Part shown: positions 9,348 to 16,653 of the stretch, in pieces
How positions within the stretch are numbered: the stretch's first letter is position 1
Layout: each line of letters starts with the position of its first letter
Origin: Spirochaetota bacterium
GTDB lineage: Bacteria > Spirochaetota > UBA4802 > UBA5550
Direction: 5' to 3'
Length of the DNA stretch: 53,224 nt
Assembly (NCBI GenBank): GCA_024276015.1
Contig: JAJRXZ010000080.1
Span: 1 to 53,224 of the forward strand
Program-made: the position numbers and the translations under genes
The notes under the pieces: generated by a model
Told to the model about the DNA's origin: nothing
Databases searched by the model: none
The model's input: only the letters and a program-made list of their open reading frames with translations

Positions 9348-9384
9348 TTTGTCAATGGACAAAATCGATGCTTTTTGATATAAT
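9348..9384 (+). promoter_or_regulatory. Extended -10 promoter with overlapping palindrome
   Basis: TGGACA (9356-9361, five of six) is separated by 17 bases from a perfect TATAAT (9379-9384). The -10 is preceded by TG one base upstream, an extended -10 element. A palindrome TTTGTC-AATG-GACAAA (9348-9363) covers the -35 and could be an operator. The predicted start near 9391 gives a very short leader that holds only the ribosome site GGGAG (9394-9398). It would drive the small membrane-protein gene at 9407. Confidence 0.6.
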
Positions 9385-9406
9385 TTGATTTTCGGGAGAC
9401 AAGATT

Positions 9407-9814
9407 ATGAGTAATATAAACGAAGAAGTACCTGTTGGATTAAAGAACTGGTTTTTTGTTCACTTTGTTGCGGATATTCTTTTTGCAATTCCAATATTCA
9501 TCGCTCCTGTTTTTACCTTGAAATTGATGGGCTGGGAGACTGTTGACCCCTTTGCATCCAGACTGGTGGCAGCAGCTCTGTTCGGGATCGGCATTGAATC
9601 TTTCTTGTGCCGTAATTCCACCCTAAGTGCGTTCAGGAACATGTTAAATTTAAAGATCATCTGGTCCCTGTCGGCAATAGCCGGTATAATTATTTCACTG
9701 GTGCAGGAACCGCGAAAGGAACCCCTTTTCGGATGGCTGCTCGCCTTGGTTTTTATCCTTTTTAATTTTTTATGGATTTACTGGAGGGTCAGAATAGATA
9801 AAAAGGGTCTATAA
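9407..9814 (+). CDS. Small four-helix membrane protein of unknown function
   Basis: A 135-residue protein with four predicted transmembrane helices (about 15-37, 50-65, 75-97 and 103-125) and short charged loops. The C-terminus is basic (RVRIDKKGL). No catalytic or transport motif is visible, and I do not recognise the family with certainty; it looks like the DUF4345-type small membrane proteins. The ATG follows GGGAG by eight bases and sits behind the strongest promoter in this part of the window. It is followed 37 bases later by dusB, with which it may be cotranscribed. Confidence 0.7.
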   Translation: MSNINEEVPVGLKNWFFVHFVADILFAIPIFIAPVFTLKLMGWETVDPFASRLVAAALFGIGIESFLCRNSTLSAFRNMLNLKIIWSLSAIAGIIISLVQEPRKEPLFGWLLALVFILFNFLWIYWRVRIDKKGL

Positions 9815-9851
9815 AGAGAGTTAGGATATTTTTTGCAAAAATTTCGAAGCA

Positions 9852-10778
9852 ATGAGTATAGATAGTTTTATCCGAAAGAACAGGTTTTTTCTTGCTCCCA
9901 TCGCGGGATTTACCGATTCGCCTTTCAGACGTATTGCCAGAAAGCATGGCGCAGGCCCGGTGATCTCAGAGCTTATCAGCTCCGAGGCTGTAATAAGGAG
10001 AAAGGAAAAGACGTTAAAGATGATACGGTTCCATGAAGAAGAAAGGCCCATTGGGATCCAGTTGTTCGGCAGGTCGCCTCAGGTTATGGGAGAGGCGGCT
10101 GCCATAGTAAGCGAGTATTCGCCCGATTTCATCGATATAAATCTTGGCTGTCCTTCAAGAAAAGTTTCAAAGGGAGGTATGGGAGCCGGAGGCGCTCTGC
10201 TGCTCGATCCTGAAAGAGTATTCCGCATTGTAGAATCTGTTGTTAAGAACACGGAGAGGCCTGTAAGCGCGAAGATCAGAAGGGGCTGGGATAACAGCAA
10301 AAAGATCTATCCCCAAGTAATCAGGGCTCTTCACCAGGGCGGCATCTCTTTTATAACCGTTCATGGAAGAACTGTCGCGCAGAAATATTCCGGTTTTGCC
10401 GACTGGAGCATTATAAAAGAAATAAAGGAGCTGGCAGAAGTCCCTGTTATTGGGAACGGAGATATTATTTCATATAATGATGCTGTAAAAAAACTTAAAG
10501 AATCGGGCTGTGATGCCGTAATGATCGGCCGGGCTGCGCTGGGCAATCCATGGATCTTTGCCGGATATAAACCCACTGTACAAGAAATAATTGAACAGAT
10601 AAAAGAACATCTGGAAATGATGATTGATTTTTACGGCGAAAAAGGTATTGTTCTGATGCGGAAACACCTTGTAAAGTATATCCATGGCATTAAGAATGCT
10701 TCTAAAGTGAGACAGAAACTTGTTGTGTCAGATTCAAAAGAAGATATCTTTGGAATTCTTAATATGATGCTGAAATGA
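9852..10778 (+). CDS. dusB: tRNA-dihydrouridine synthase (DusB family)
   Basis: A 308-residue FMN enzyme that reduces uridines in the tRNA D-loop. It has the family signatures: FLAPIAGFTDSPFR at the start, INLGCPSRKVSKGGMGAG with catalytic Cys100, AKIRRGW, the FMN-binding ITVHGRT, and VIGNGDI and VMIGRAALGNPW in the TIM barrel. Its length is slightly below that of E. coli DusB, with a short C-terminal helical domain. The upstream ribosome site is poor. It lies downstream of the small membrane-protein gene and about 110 bases before ribBA. The Dus assignment is firm; the B subfamily is likely. Confidence 0.9.
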   Translation: MSIDSFIRKNRFFLAPIAGFTDSPFRRIARKHGAGPVISELISSEAVIRRKEKTLKMIRFHEEERPIGIQLFGRSPQVMGEAAAIVSEYSPDFIDINLGCPSRKVSKGGMGAGGALLLDPERVFRIVESVVKNTERPVSAKIRRGWDNSKKIYPQVIRALHQGGISFITVHGRTVAQKYSGFADWSIIKEIKELAEVPVIGNGDIISYNDAVKKLKESGCDAVMIGRAALGNPWIFAGYKPTVQEIIEQIKEHLEMMIDFYGEKGIVLMRKHLVKYIHGIKNASKVRQKLVVSDSKEDIFGILNMMLK

Positions 10779-10887
10779 TATGCAGCAGGAAAAGACCCGT
10801 TGAACAAATAAAATCAAAAAACCTTGACTATATGCAATTAAAAAATTTAATGCCAGTATATCATTATTTCGATGATTGGAGTACAAA

Positions 10888-12102
10888 ATGAAATCTTGTT
10901 CTATTCAGGAAGCAATTGATGAGATCAGAAACGGAAGGATGATCATCCTTGTTGACAATGAAGACAGGGAGAATGAAGGCGACCTTGTAATTGCTGCGGA
11001 ATTTTGTACTCCTGATGTGATAAACTTTATGGCAACTTACGGCAAAGGATTGATCTGCATGCCCATAACCCAGGACCGGGTAAAAAAGCTGGGCCTTTCC
11101 CTTATGGTAATGGACAATACGGACAAATTCGGCACCGCTTTTACTGTGACTGTTGATGCGAGAGAGGGAACAACTACGGGCATTTCGGCGCATGACAGGG
11201 CAAAAACCGTTCAGGTCATGATTGATGACAATACCGGCCCCGAAGACTTGAGAAAACCGGGGCATATATTTCCGCTTGCTGCCAAAAACGGAGGCGTTCT
11301 TGTCAGGGCCGGTCATTCCGAGGGCGCTGTTGATCTTGCGAAGCTCGCGGGATTAAAACCTGCCGGAGTGATCTGCGAAATTCTCAATGATGACGGCACA
11401 ATGGCGCGAAGGCCCGACCTCGATATTTTTGCAAAGAAACATGATCTGAAAGTTGCAACAATTTCCGATTTAATAAAATACAGGCAGCATAAGGAGAGGC
11501 TTGTAAAGAGGATATCCTCTGCAAAACTCCCCACCGATTACGGCGAGTTTAATATAATTGTTTATGAAACTGAGATAAGCGACGAAACCCATGCTGCAGT
11601 TGTGAAGGGCGATGTAACAGGCATGGAAGATGTTCTTGTGAGAGTTCATTCGGAGTGCCTCACAGGTGATGTTTTTTCTTCAAGGCGGTGTGACTGCGGC
11701 AGCCAGCTCCATGCGGCTATGGAGATGATCCAGAAAGCGGGCAGAGGGGTATTGCTCTATATGAAACAGGAAGGCAGAGGTATAGGCCTTGGGAATAAAA
11801 TAAAGGCCTATCATCTTCAGGAAAAAGGTATGGATACTGTTGAAGCAAATATCGAACTGGGTTTTCCGGATGATCTGAGAGACTACGGAATAGGCGCTCA
11901 GATACTTGTCGATCTTGGCCTCCATAAAATAAAACTGCTGACCAACAATCCTAAAAAGATAATCGGCCTTGAAGGATACGGTCTTGAGATCGTAGAGAGA
12001 GTTCCCTTGGAAATTGAGCCCAGAAATGAAAATCTTAACTATTTAAAGACTAAAAGAGATAAGCTGGGCCATCTAATATTAGATAATAAAAGCAATTCCT
12101 GA
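10888..12102 (+). CDS. ribBA: Bifunctional riboflavin enzyme RibBA
   Basis: 404 residues. The N-terminal half is 3,4-dihydroxy-2-butanone-4-phosphate synthase ([12 protein letters not shown] at 22-33, HSEGAVDL at 143-150). The C-terminal half is GTP cyclohydrolase II, with zinc ligands Cys257, Cys268 and Cys270 in HSECLTG and RRCDCGS, and the GTP-binding region [10 protein letters not shown]. Together the two halves make both precursors of the riboflavin ring system. The ATG at 10888 is chosen over an upstream TTG at 10876 because GGAG (10878-10881) lies six bases before it. The 109-base leader shows no recognisable FMN riboswitch. The stop overlaps the start of the next gene by one base, so translation is probably coupled. 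Confidence 0.95.
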   Translation: MKSCSIQEAIDEIRNGRMIILVDNEDRENEGDLVIAAEFCTPDVINFMATYGKGLICMPITQDRVKKLGLSLMVMDNTDKFGTAFTVTVDAREGTTTGISAHDRAKTVQVMIDDNTGPEDLRKPGHIFPLAAKNGGVLVRAGHSEGAVDLAKLAGLKPAGVICEILNDDGTMARRPDLDIFAKKHDLKVATISDLIKYRQHKERLVKRISSAKLPTDYGEFNIIVYETEISDETHAAVVKGDVTGMEDVLVRVHSECLTGDVFSSRRCDCGSQLHAAMEMIQKAGRGVLLYMKQEGRGIGLGNKIKAYHLQEKGMDTVEANIELGFPDDLRDYGIGAQILVDLGLHKIKLLTNNPKKIIGLEGYGLEIVERVPLEIEPRNENLNYLKTKRDKLGHLILDNKSNS

Positions 12103-13022
12103 TGAACGATAAAAGTCCCACAATCCTTGTCGTTGACGATGAAGATGTGATCAGATTTGCCCTCCGGAAAAAGCTTACAAGGATCGGATACAATGTAATT
12201 TCACTGGAGAAGGCGGAAGATGTTCTGTATCTTATAAAAAACGATAATGTAAAAATTGATCTGATCATTACCGACATTAAATTAAGAAAGATGGACGGCA
12301 TAGAATTAATGCGCCGAATTAAAAGTCTGGATGATCCTATCCCCGTATTAATAATAACGGGTCATGGGAATGTTGAAGACGCCATCAGGGCTCTCCGTTA
12401 CGGCGCCAGCGATTTTATCAGAAAACCTTTTGATATAAACGATATTGCATTATCAGTAAGGTCCATACTGCGTCATAAACATGAACAACAGTTAGCCGAT
12501 AATTTCATTCAATATACTTTCTATGAAAAATCGATCTTTAAAATCCCTCTTGATACTTCAATTATTAATGCGATTTCTTATAAGCTTACGCGTAATCTCA
12601 ATGCTTCCGGTCTGTGCAACAGTACAACAGCCGAGAACATCACAATTGCGCTGATCGAAGCTATCAGCAATGCTGTTTATCACGGAAATCTTGAAATATC
12701 ATCGGAAATAAAAAAAGAGGGCGGTATAAAAAGATTTAACGAGGAAGCGGAGAAGAGAAAGAAGGATGAGCGTTTCAAAGACAGGATCGTTACAATTCAT
12801 TATGAATTGACAAAAGATCATGTGGAATATGTTATTGAAGATGAAGGACCCGGTTTCGATTATACTATTCTTCCCGATCCGCGGGATCCTGAAAATTTTT
12901 TTAAGGCGAGCGGCAGGGGGCTCTTAATAATCAGAATTCATATGGATGAAGTGGAATGGAATGAAAGAGGCAATATCATCCGTCTTAGGAAATACAGGGT
13001 AAAGAGAAACGATCTGAATTAG
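12102..13022 (+). CDS. Response regulator with RsbW-like ATPase output domain
   Basis: A 306-residue protein joining a CheY-like receiver (residues 6-125; acidic pocket VVDDED, phospho-acceptor Asp58 in ITDIK, conserved Lys in FIRKPF) to a GHKL ATPase of the RsbW/HATPase_c_2 type (about 140-300; N box IALIEAISNAVYHGN, G1 DEGPGFD, G2 SGRGLLII). A charged insertion, about 30 residues and rich in Lys and Glu, lies between the N and G1 boxes. RsbW-type domains are anti-sigma or serine-kinase modules, so phosphorylation of the receiver may control a partner-switching pathway. No sigma or anti-sigma-antagonist gene is adjacent. It overlaps ribBA by one base and is followed nine bases later by mtnA, so it appears to belong to their operon. 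Confidence 0.85.
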   Translation: MNDKSPTILVVDDEDVIRFALRKKLTRIGYNVISLEKAEDVLYLIKNDNVKIDLIITDIKLRKMDGIELMRRIKSLDDPIPVLIITGHGNVEDAIRALRYGASDFIRKPFDINDIALSVRSILRHKHEQQLADNFIQYTFYEKSIFKIPLDTSIINAISYKLTRNLNASGLCNSTTAENITIALIEAISNAVYHGNLEISSEIKKEGGIKRFNEEAEKRKKDERFKDRIVTIHYELTKDHVEYVIEDEGPGFDYTILPDPRDPENFFKASGRGLLIIRIHMDEVEWNERGNIIRLRKYRVKRNDLN

Positions 13023-13031
13023 GAGGTTAAT

Positions 13032-14054
13032 ATGAATGCAATAAAATGGAATAAAGATTCTGTTATCATATTGGATCAGCGAAGACTGCCTCTTGACGAG
13101 GTGTATAATACTTATAGAAATTATTATGATATAGTCAATTCCATAAAGGAGATGGAGATCAGAGGGGCTCCGGCAATCGGAATTGCCGCGGCAATGGGAA
13201 TTGCCCTTGCCGCAAAGAGTATCAGAGAGAATAATATAAACGATTTCAGAGCCGATATGAATGAAATATGCGGACTCTTCGCTTCTGCAAGGCCCACGGC
13301 AAATAACCTTTTCTGGGCAATTAAGAGGATGAAGAAAATAATAAACAGCGTTAAGGATATCAATGAGATGAGAAAAATGCTGGAAAACGAAGCCGTTAAA
13401 ATGTATAGTGAGGATATTGAGACCAATAAAAAGATAGGCAGAAACGGCAGCCGGTTCTTAAGCGACGGAGATATCGTGATGACGCACTGCAATGCAGGTT
13501 CGCTGGCTACTGCCGGATACGGCACTGCGCTGGGAGTCATAAGGGCCGCTATAGAAGAAGGAAAAAAAATCGAAGTATTTGCATGTGAAACAAGACCCTA
13601 TCTTCAGGGGGCCAGATTGACGGCCTGGGAGCTGCAAAAGGATAAAATCCCGGTAACTCTTATAACCGATAATATGTCAGGTCATTTTATGAAGGAAGGA
13701 GTTATACGGAAAGTTATTGTGGGAGCCGACAGAATTGCCTCCAATGGCGATACTGCAAATAAAATAGGAACTTATATGCATTCCGTTGCGGCAAAAACGA
13801 ATAATATCCCATTTTATGTTGCCGCGCCTCTGTCGACAATTGACACCTCTCTGGCTTCGGGAGAGGGGATAGATATTGAAGAGAGAAGTATTGATGAAGT
13901 TGTTTATATAAGATCAGAACAGATCGCTCCGGAAGGAATTTCCGTGCGTCATCCTGCTTTTGACGTGACTCCTGCTGAATTTATTTCCGCAATAATAACC
14001 GAAAAAGGTGTTATCGAAAATCCGGCAGGCAAAGGGGTTAAGGAATTGTTTTAA
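13032..14054 (+). CDS. mtnA: S-methyl-5-thioribose-1-phosphate isomerase
   Basis: A 340-residue member of the eIF2B-like family that converts methylthioribose-1-phosphate to methylthioribulose-1-phosphate in methionine salvage. The key residues are present: Cys153 in THCNAGSLAT and Asp233 in VGADRIASNGD, matching Cys160 and Asp240 of the Bacillus enzyme. RGAPAIGIAAA and CETRPYLQGARLTAWEL confirm the mtnA branch over eIF2B. A good ribosome site (GGAGG) precedes the ATG. No other salvage gene is next to it. The third gene of the ribBA group, it converges on the GGDEF gene with 20 bases between stops. Confidence 0.93.
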   Translation: MNAIKWNKDSVIILDQRRLPLDEVYNTYRNYYDIVNSIKEMEIRGAPAIGIAAAMGIALAAKSIRENNINDFRADMNEICGLFASARPTANNLFWAIKRMKKIINSVKDINEMRKMLENEAVKMYSEDIETNKKIGRNGSRFLSDGDIVMTHCNAGSLATAGYGTALGVIRAAIEEGKKIEVFACETRPYLQGARLTAWELQKDKIPVTLITDNMSGHFMKEGVIRKVIVGADRIASNGDTANKIGTYMHSVAAKTNNIPFYVAAPLSTIDTSLASGEGIDIEERSIDEVVYIRSEQIAPEGISVRHPAFDVTPAEFISAIITEKGVIENPAGKGVKELF

Positions 14055-14074
14055 GAGCGGCCTTCCCAAATAAG

Positions 14075-14839
14075 CTATTTTTTTGAATACTTCCGCCGGA
14101 TATCAATATATTCTTTTTCTTTGCTCTTTGAGTAAATACAATATCTGTCTTTGCCAAGATATTTGGCTTCGTAAAGTGCATTGTCCGCTTCATTCTGCAG
14201 CCGCTTAAAATATTTTTCAATTTCAGAATCGACAATTTTTTTGTTATTTTCAAAATGATATTCCAAGATTGAAATACCTGCGCTCACGGTGATCTTTATA
14301 ATTTCATTGTTATAGTTCAGTTCAAGTTTTCTTATGGCGTCAAAAATTGTTTTGATATATTTTTTCGTACCCTCTAAATCCGTGGAAGGGAGTATCACGT
14401 CAAATTCTTCGCCGCCGAAGCGGATCGCATAATCCGTTGGCCTGGAATTTTTGCGAAGGATATCTGCGATAAGCACCAGTACTTTGTCTCCAAGTTCGTG
14501 CCCGTATTTATTGTTAAAATGCGAAAAATTATCTATATCGAATCTGACGAAAGAGATATAATATCTGGACTGTTCCGTACCGAAATATATCCTCGAAGCA
14601 GTTTTAATAATATTTGTAAGGTAGTCATTTTTATATTTCAAAAGGTTTGTTTTTTCGTCTATATTCACTTTTTGCTCAAGAAGTTCGTATTTATCAATGA
14701 GCGAAAAGTAATCGAGTTCCGACTTGCGAAGGTATTCAACAATATCGTCGCTGATCGCGTTATTCTCAAGCAGATGGGTTAATATCTTAATATTCCGCAG
14801 TTGAAAATCGTTAAGTTCTTTTTCGTTTTTATCAGTCAT
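14075..14839 (-). CDS. Diguanylate cyclase (GGDEF domain)
   Basis: A 254-residue soluble protein. Residues 1-65 are helical and unassigned; residues about 66-235 form a GGDEF domain. The active-site signature is GGEEF (142-146), which is compatible with activity. An inhibitory I-site RPTD (133-136) lies exactly five residues before it, so feedback inhibition by cyclic di-GMP is expected. No transmembrane segment or recognisable sensory domain is visible. The basic C-terminus ends in KYSKK. It is transcribed towards mtnA and is not part of an evident operon. Confidence 0.9.
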   Translation of the reverse strand: MTDKNEKELNDFQLRNIKILTHLLENNAISDDIVEYLRKSELDYFSLIDKYELLEQKVNIDEKTNLLKYKNDYLTNIIKTASRIYFGTEQSRYYISFVRFDIDNFSHFNNKYGHELGDKVLVLIADILRKNSRPTDYAIRFGGEEFDVILPSTDLEGTKKYIKTIFDAIRKLELNYNNEIIKITVSAGISILEYHFENNKKIVDSEIEKYFKRLQNEADNALYEAKYLGKDRYCIYSKSKEKEYIDIRRKYSKK

Positions 14840-15023
14840 AGCATAATACCTGTTATATTATAAACGGATTATCTTAAATAAATAATGAAGAACTTCTTTT
14901 TAGAATTATCGTTATATTTGAAGCATTAGATCAATAAAAAACCCTACGGCATAAAAATTTAAGCAATAATATCCGGAAATAAGAGCGGTTTTCACTTTAT
15001 TTAAGATTTCCTGTGAATAAAAA

Positions 15024-15046
15024 GACTTTATAAATTTAATAAAGTC
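15024..15046. promoter_or_regulatory. Perfect palindrome upstream of the FlgM-like small gene
   Basis: GACTTTAT and ATAAAGTC form perfect 8-base arms around a 7-base AT spacer, about 67 bases before the small gene at 15113. The sequence ACCGAAAT directly follows (15046-15053). It loosely resembles the -10 element of flagellar sigma-28 promoters, and TAAA lies 12 bases upstream (the usual spacing is 15). It may be an operator or a promoter-associated site. The gap 14840-15112 holds nothing else recognisable. Confidence 0.3.
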
Positions 15047-15112
15047 ACCGAAATATTCTTTAGGTTATATAAATCTGTTCATGGAGGAACAGATTAACCT
15101 TGGAGGTTTTGT

Positions 15113-15277
15113 ATGGATAATCTCATGAAAAAGGAGGATCGTGAGATAGGGCCTGGTAATGTTAAATATGATCCTGAAAAGATCCGTGAATACAGAAAAA
15201 GGATCTCCGATGATTCGTATCTGGATCATGCCATATCTAAAATTGCCGCCGATTTATCGCACTATCTAACCAAGTAA
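15113..15277 (+). CDS. 54-residue small protein, FlgM-like C-terminus
   Basis: A short gene with a strong ribosome site (GGAGG at 15102-15106, six bases before the ATG). The product is charged. Its last 33 residues, from EKIREYRKRI to ADLSHYLTK, follow the helix-turn-helix pattern of anti-sigma-28 factors: a basic helix, a short D/S/Y turn, then an amphipathic helix with Ile-Ala at its core. No signal or membrane segment is present. An anti-sigma factor role for flagellar genes is plausible in a spirochaete-like organism, but the similarity is short. It is bounded downstream by a perfect stem-loop and so is probably monocistronic. The coding call is firmer than the function. Confidence 0.6.
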   Translation: MDNLMKKEDREIGPGNVKYDPEKIREYRKRISDDSYLDHAISKIAADLSHYLTK

Positions 15278-15344
15278 AAAGTAATGGTATTATCAGAGTG
15301 ATCAATATTGCAACAAGTATTGATTTTTTGAATTCCTCGGATCT

Positions 15345-15383
15345 AATTTGCCTCTTTATCAATTTTTTGAAAAGAGGCAAATT
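15345..15383 (+). terminator. Stem-loop downstream of the small gene
   Basis: Perfect 13-base arms (15345-15357 and 15371-15383, starting AATTTGCCTC) enclose a 13-base loop containing six T. No long T-run follows the right arm, so intrinsic termination may be weak. It lies 68 bases after the small gene. The rest of the gap to 15527 holds TTGACA at 15455 but no gene. Confidence 0.5.
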
Positions 15384-15527
15384 ATTATAAAAGCCTTAAA
15401 ATACCTGCAGGATCAATAAAATATTTCAATACAAAGGTCATTAACAAATTAAAGTTGACATAATATTTTTCTCAGAGAAACTTTAAATAATTATCCGTCT
15501 GTAAATTCGTTAACAGGACAAAAAATA

Positions 15528-16604
15528 ATGGAAAAGAATGATTCATATTCCAGATTACAGGAAAATAAAAAGCTTAAATCTCTTTTCCTGATTATTTTTA
15601 CGCTTATAATAGTTTCGCTTATTGTAATATTTCGGTATTATTTCTGGCCCTTTCTTTTTGCGGTTATTCTCTATATGGCTTTGCGTCCTTTTCATGAGAA
15701 ACTTGTTCTTTTTGTCCGCAGCAGGACTTTAAGTTCGGTTATAGTGATTGTCATACTATTTTTGTTAATTTTGTTTCCATTGTTTTATCTTTTTATTACG
15801 CTGGCTGATGAAACATATCAGTTATACCTGCAGGTGCAGACGGAAATCCATTCGGGTTCTTTATACTATATAAAAAAGATCGAGATAATAAATGAATTTT
15901 TAGATTATTTTAACATCGGGGTTGAAGATATTATTTCCAGGCTCAGCGAAATAATTGAGAAGACTTCTGTTGCAGCTTTTACAAGCATTACAAAAATAAT
16001 TTCTTTTCCCATCAGTTTTTCAATTAATTATTTTTTTATGATTTTAATGCTCTTTTTTCTATTTAAAGACGGTTATAAACTGGACAGGTCGGTATATAAA
16101 ACGCTTCCATTCCCGGACGATATTGAAAAAAATGTTATAAACCGTCTTAAAGAAGTAATAAAAGTGCTTCTTGCCGGAAACTTGTTTGTGATGCTTCTTC
16201 AGGGTTTTACGCTGGGGCTTGGATTTTACATATCGGGTATCAGTATGCCTATTCTCTGGGGGAGTGTGGGAGCTATTCTCTCATTAATTCCTGTGGTGGG
16301 TACAACTCTGATATGGCTGCCCGCTGTTATCTACCTTCTATTGACTGCATCATACGGGATGGCAATTTTTTTAGGCACATGGTCTATGTCGTGGTACCTG
16401 CTTCTCGAGAACCTGTTAAAGCCGAAGCTTTTCGGCAGAAAACTTAACTTTCATCCCCTTGTGTTTTTTTTCCTGCTGCTGGGCAGTATTCAGGCTTTCA
16501 GCCTTCCAGGAGTTATTATAGGGCCCTTGCTGTTAACTCTCTTCTATTCTTTCTGGGAAATATATAAAGTCTTTGATGAGTATAATATGTGGGGGGGAAA
16601 ATGA
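15528..16604 (+). CDS. AI-2E/PerM family membrane permease
   Basis: A 358-residue polytopic membrane protein of the AI-2E transporter (PF01594) family, which includes TqsA and PerM; members export small signals or ions, and most are uncharacterised. Hydrophobic helices cover about residues 17-48, 63-88, 145-170, 212-240, 243-280 and 300-340. The typical paired helices and the motif region GLGFYISGISMPILWG followed by PVVGT match the family. A long periplasmic segment lies at about 95-145. It precedes the FDH-like genes by 49 bases and could be cotranscribed with them. The transported substrate cannot be inferred. Confidence 0.85.
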   Translation: MEKNDSYSRLQENKKLKSLFLIIFTLIIVSLIVIFRYYFWPFLFAVILYMALRPFHEKLVLFVRSRTLSSVIVIVILFLLILFPLFYLFITLADETYQLYLQVQTEIHSGSLYYIKKIEIINEFLDYFNIGVEDIISRLSEIIEKTSVAAFTSITKIISFPISFSINYFFMILMLFFLFKDGYKLDRSVYKTLPFPDDIEKNVINRLKEVIKVLLAGNLFVMLLQGFTLGLGFYISGISMPILWGSVGAILSLIPVVGTTLIWLPAVIYLLLTASYGMAIFLGTWSMSWYLLLENLLKPKLFGRKLNFHPLVFFFLLLGSIQAFSLPGVIIGPLLLTLFYSFWEIYKVFDEYNMWGGK

Positions 16605-16653
16605 TCCTGTATAATGATTTAAGATTTTCATTTTTTGCCGGAGGTTCTTCCTT

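Noticed and set aside
10779-10887. FMN riboswitch upstream of ribBA
   Set aside because: The leader is short and AT-rich and I cannot find the conserved RFN element segments.
13023-13031. SAM riboswitch ahead of mtnA
   Set aside because: Only nine bases separate mtnA from the preceding gene, too few for a riboswitch.
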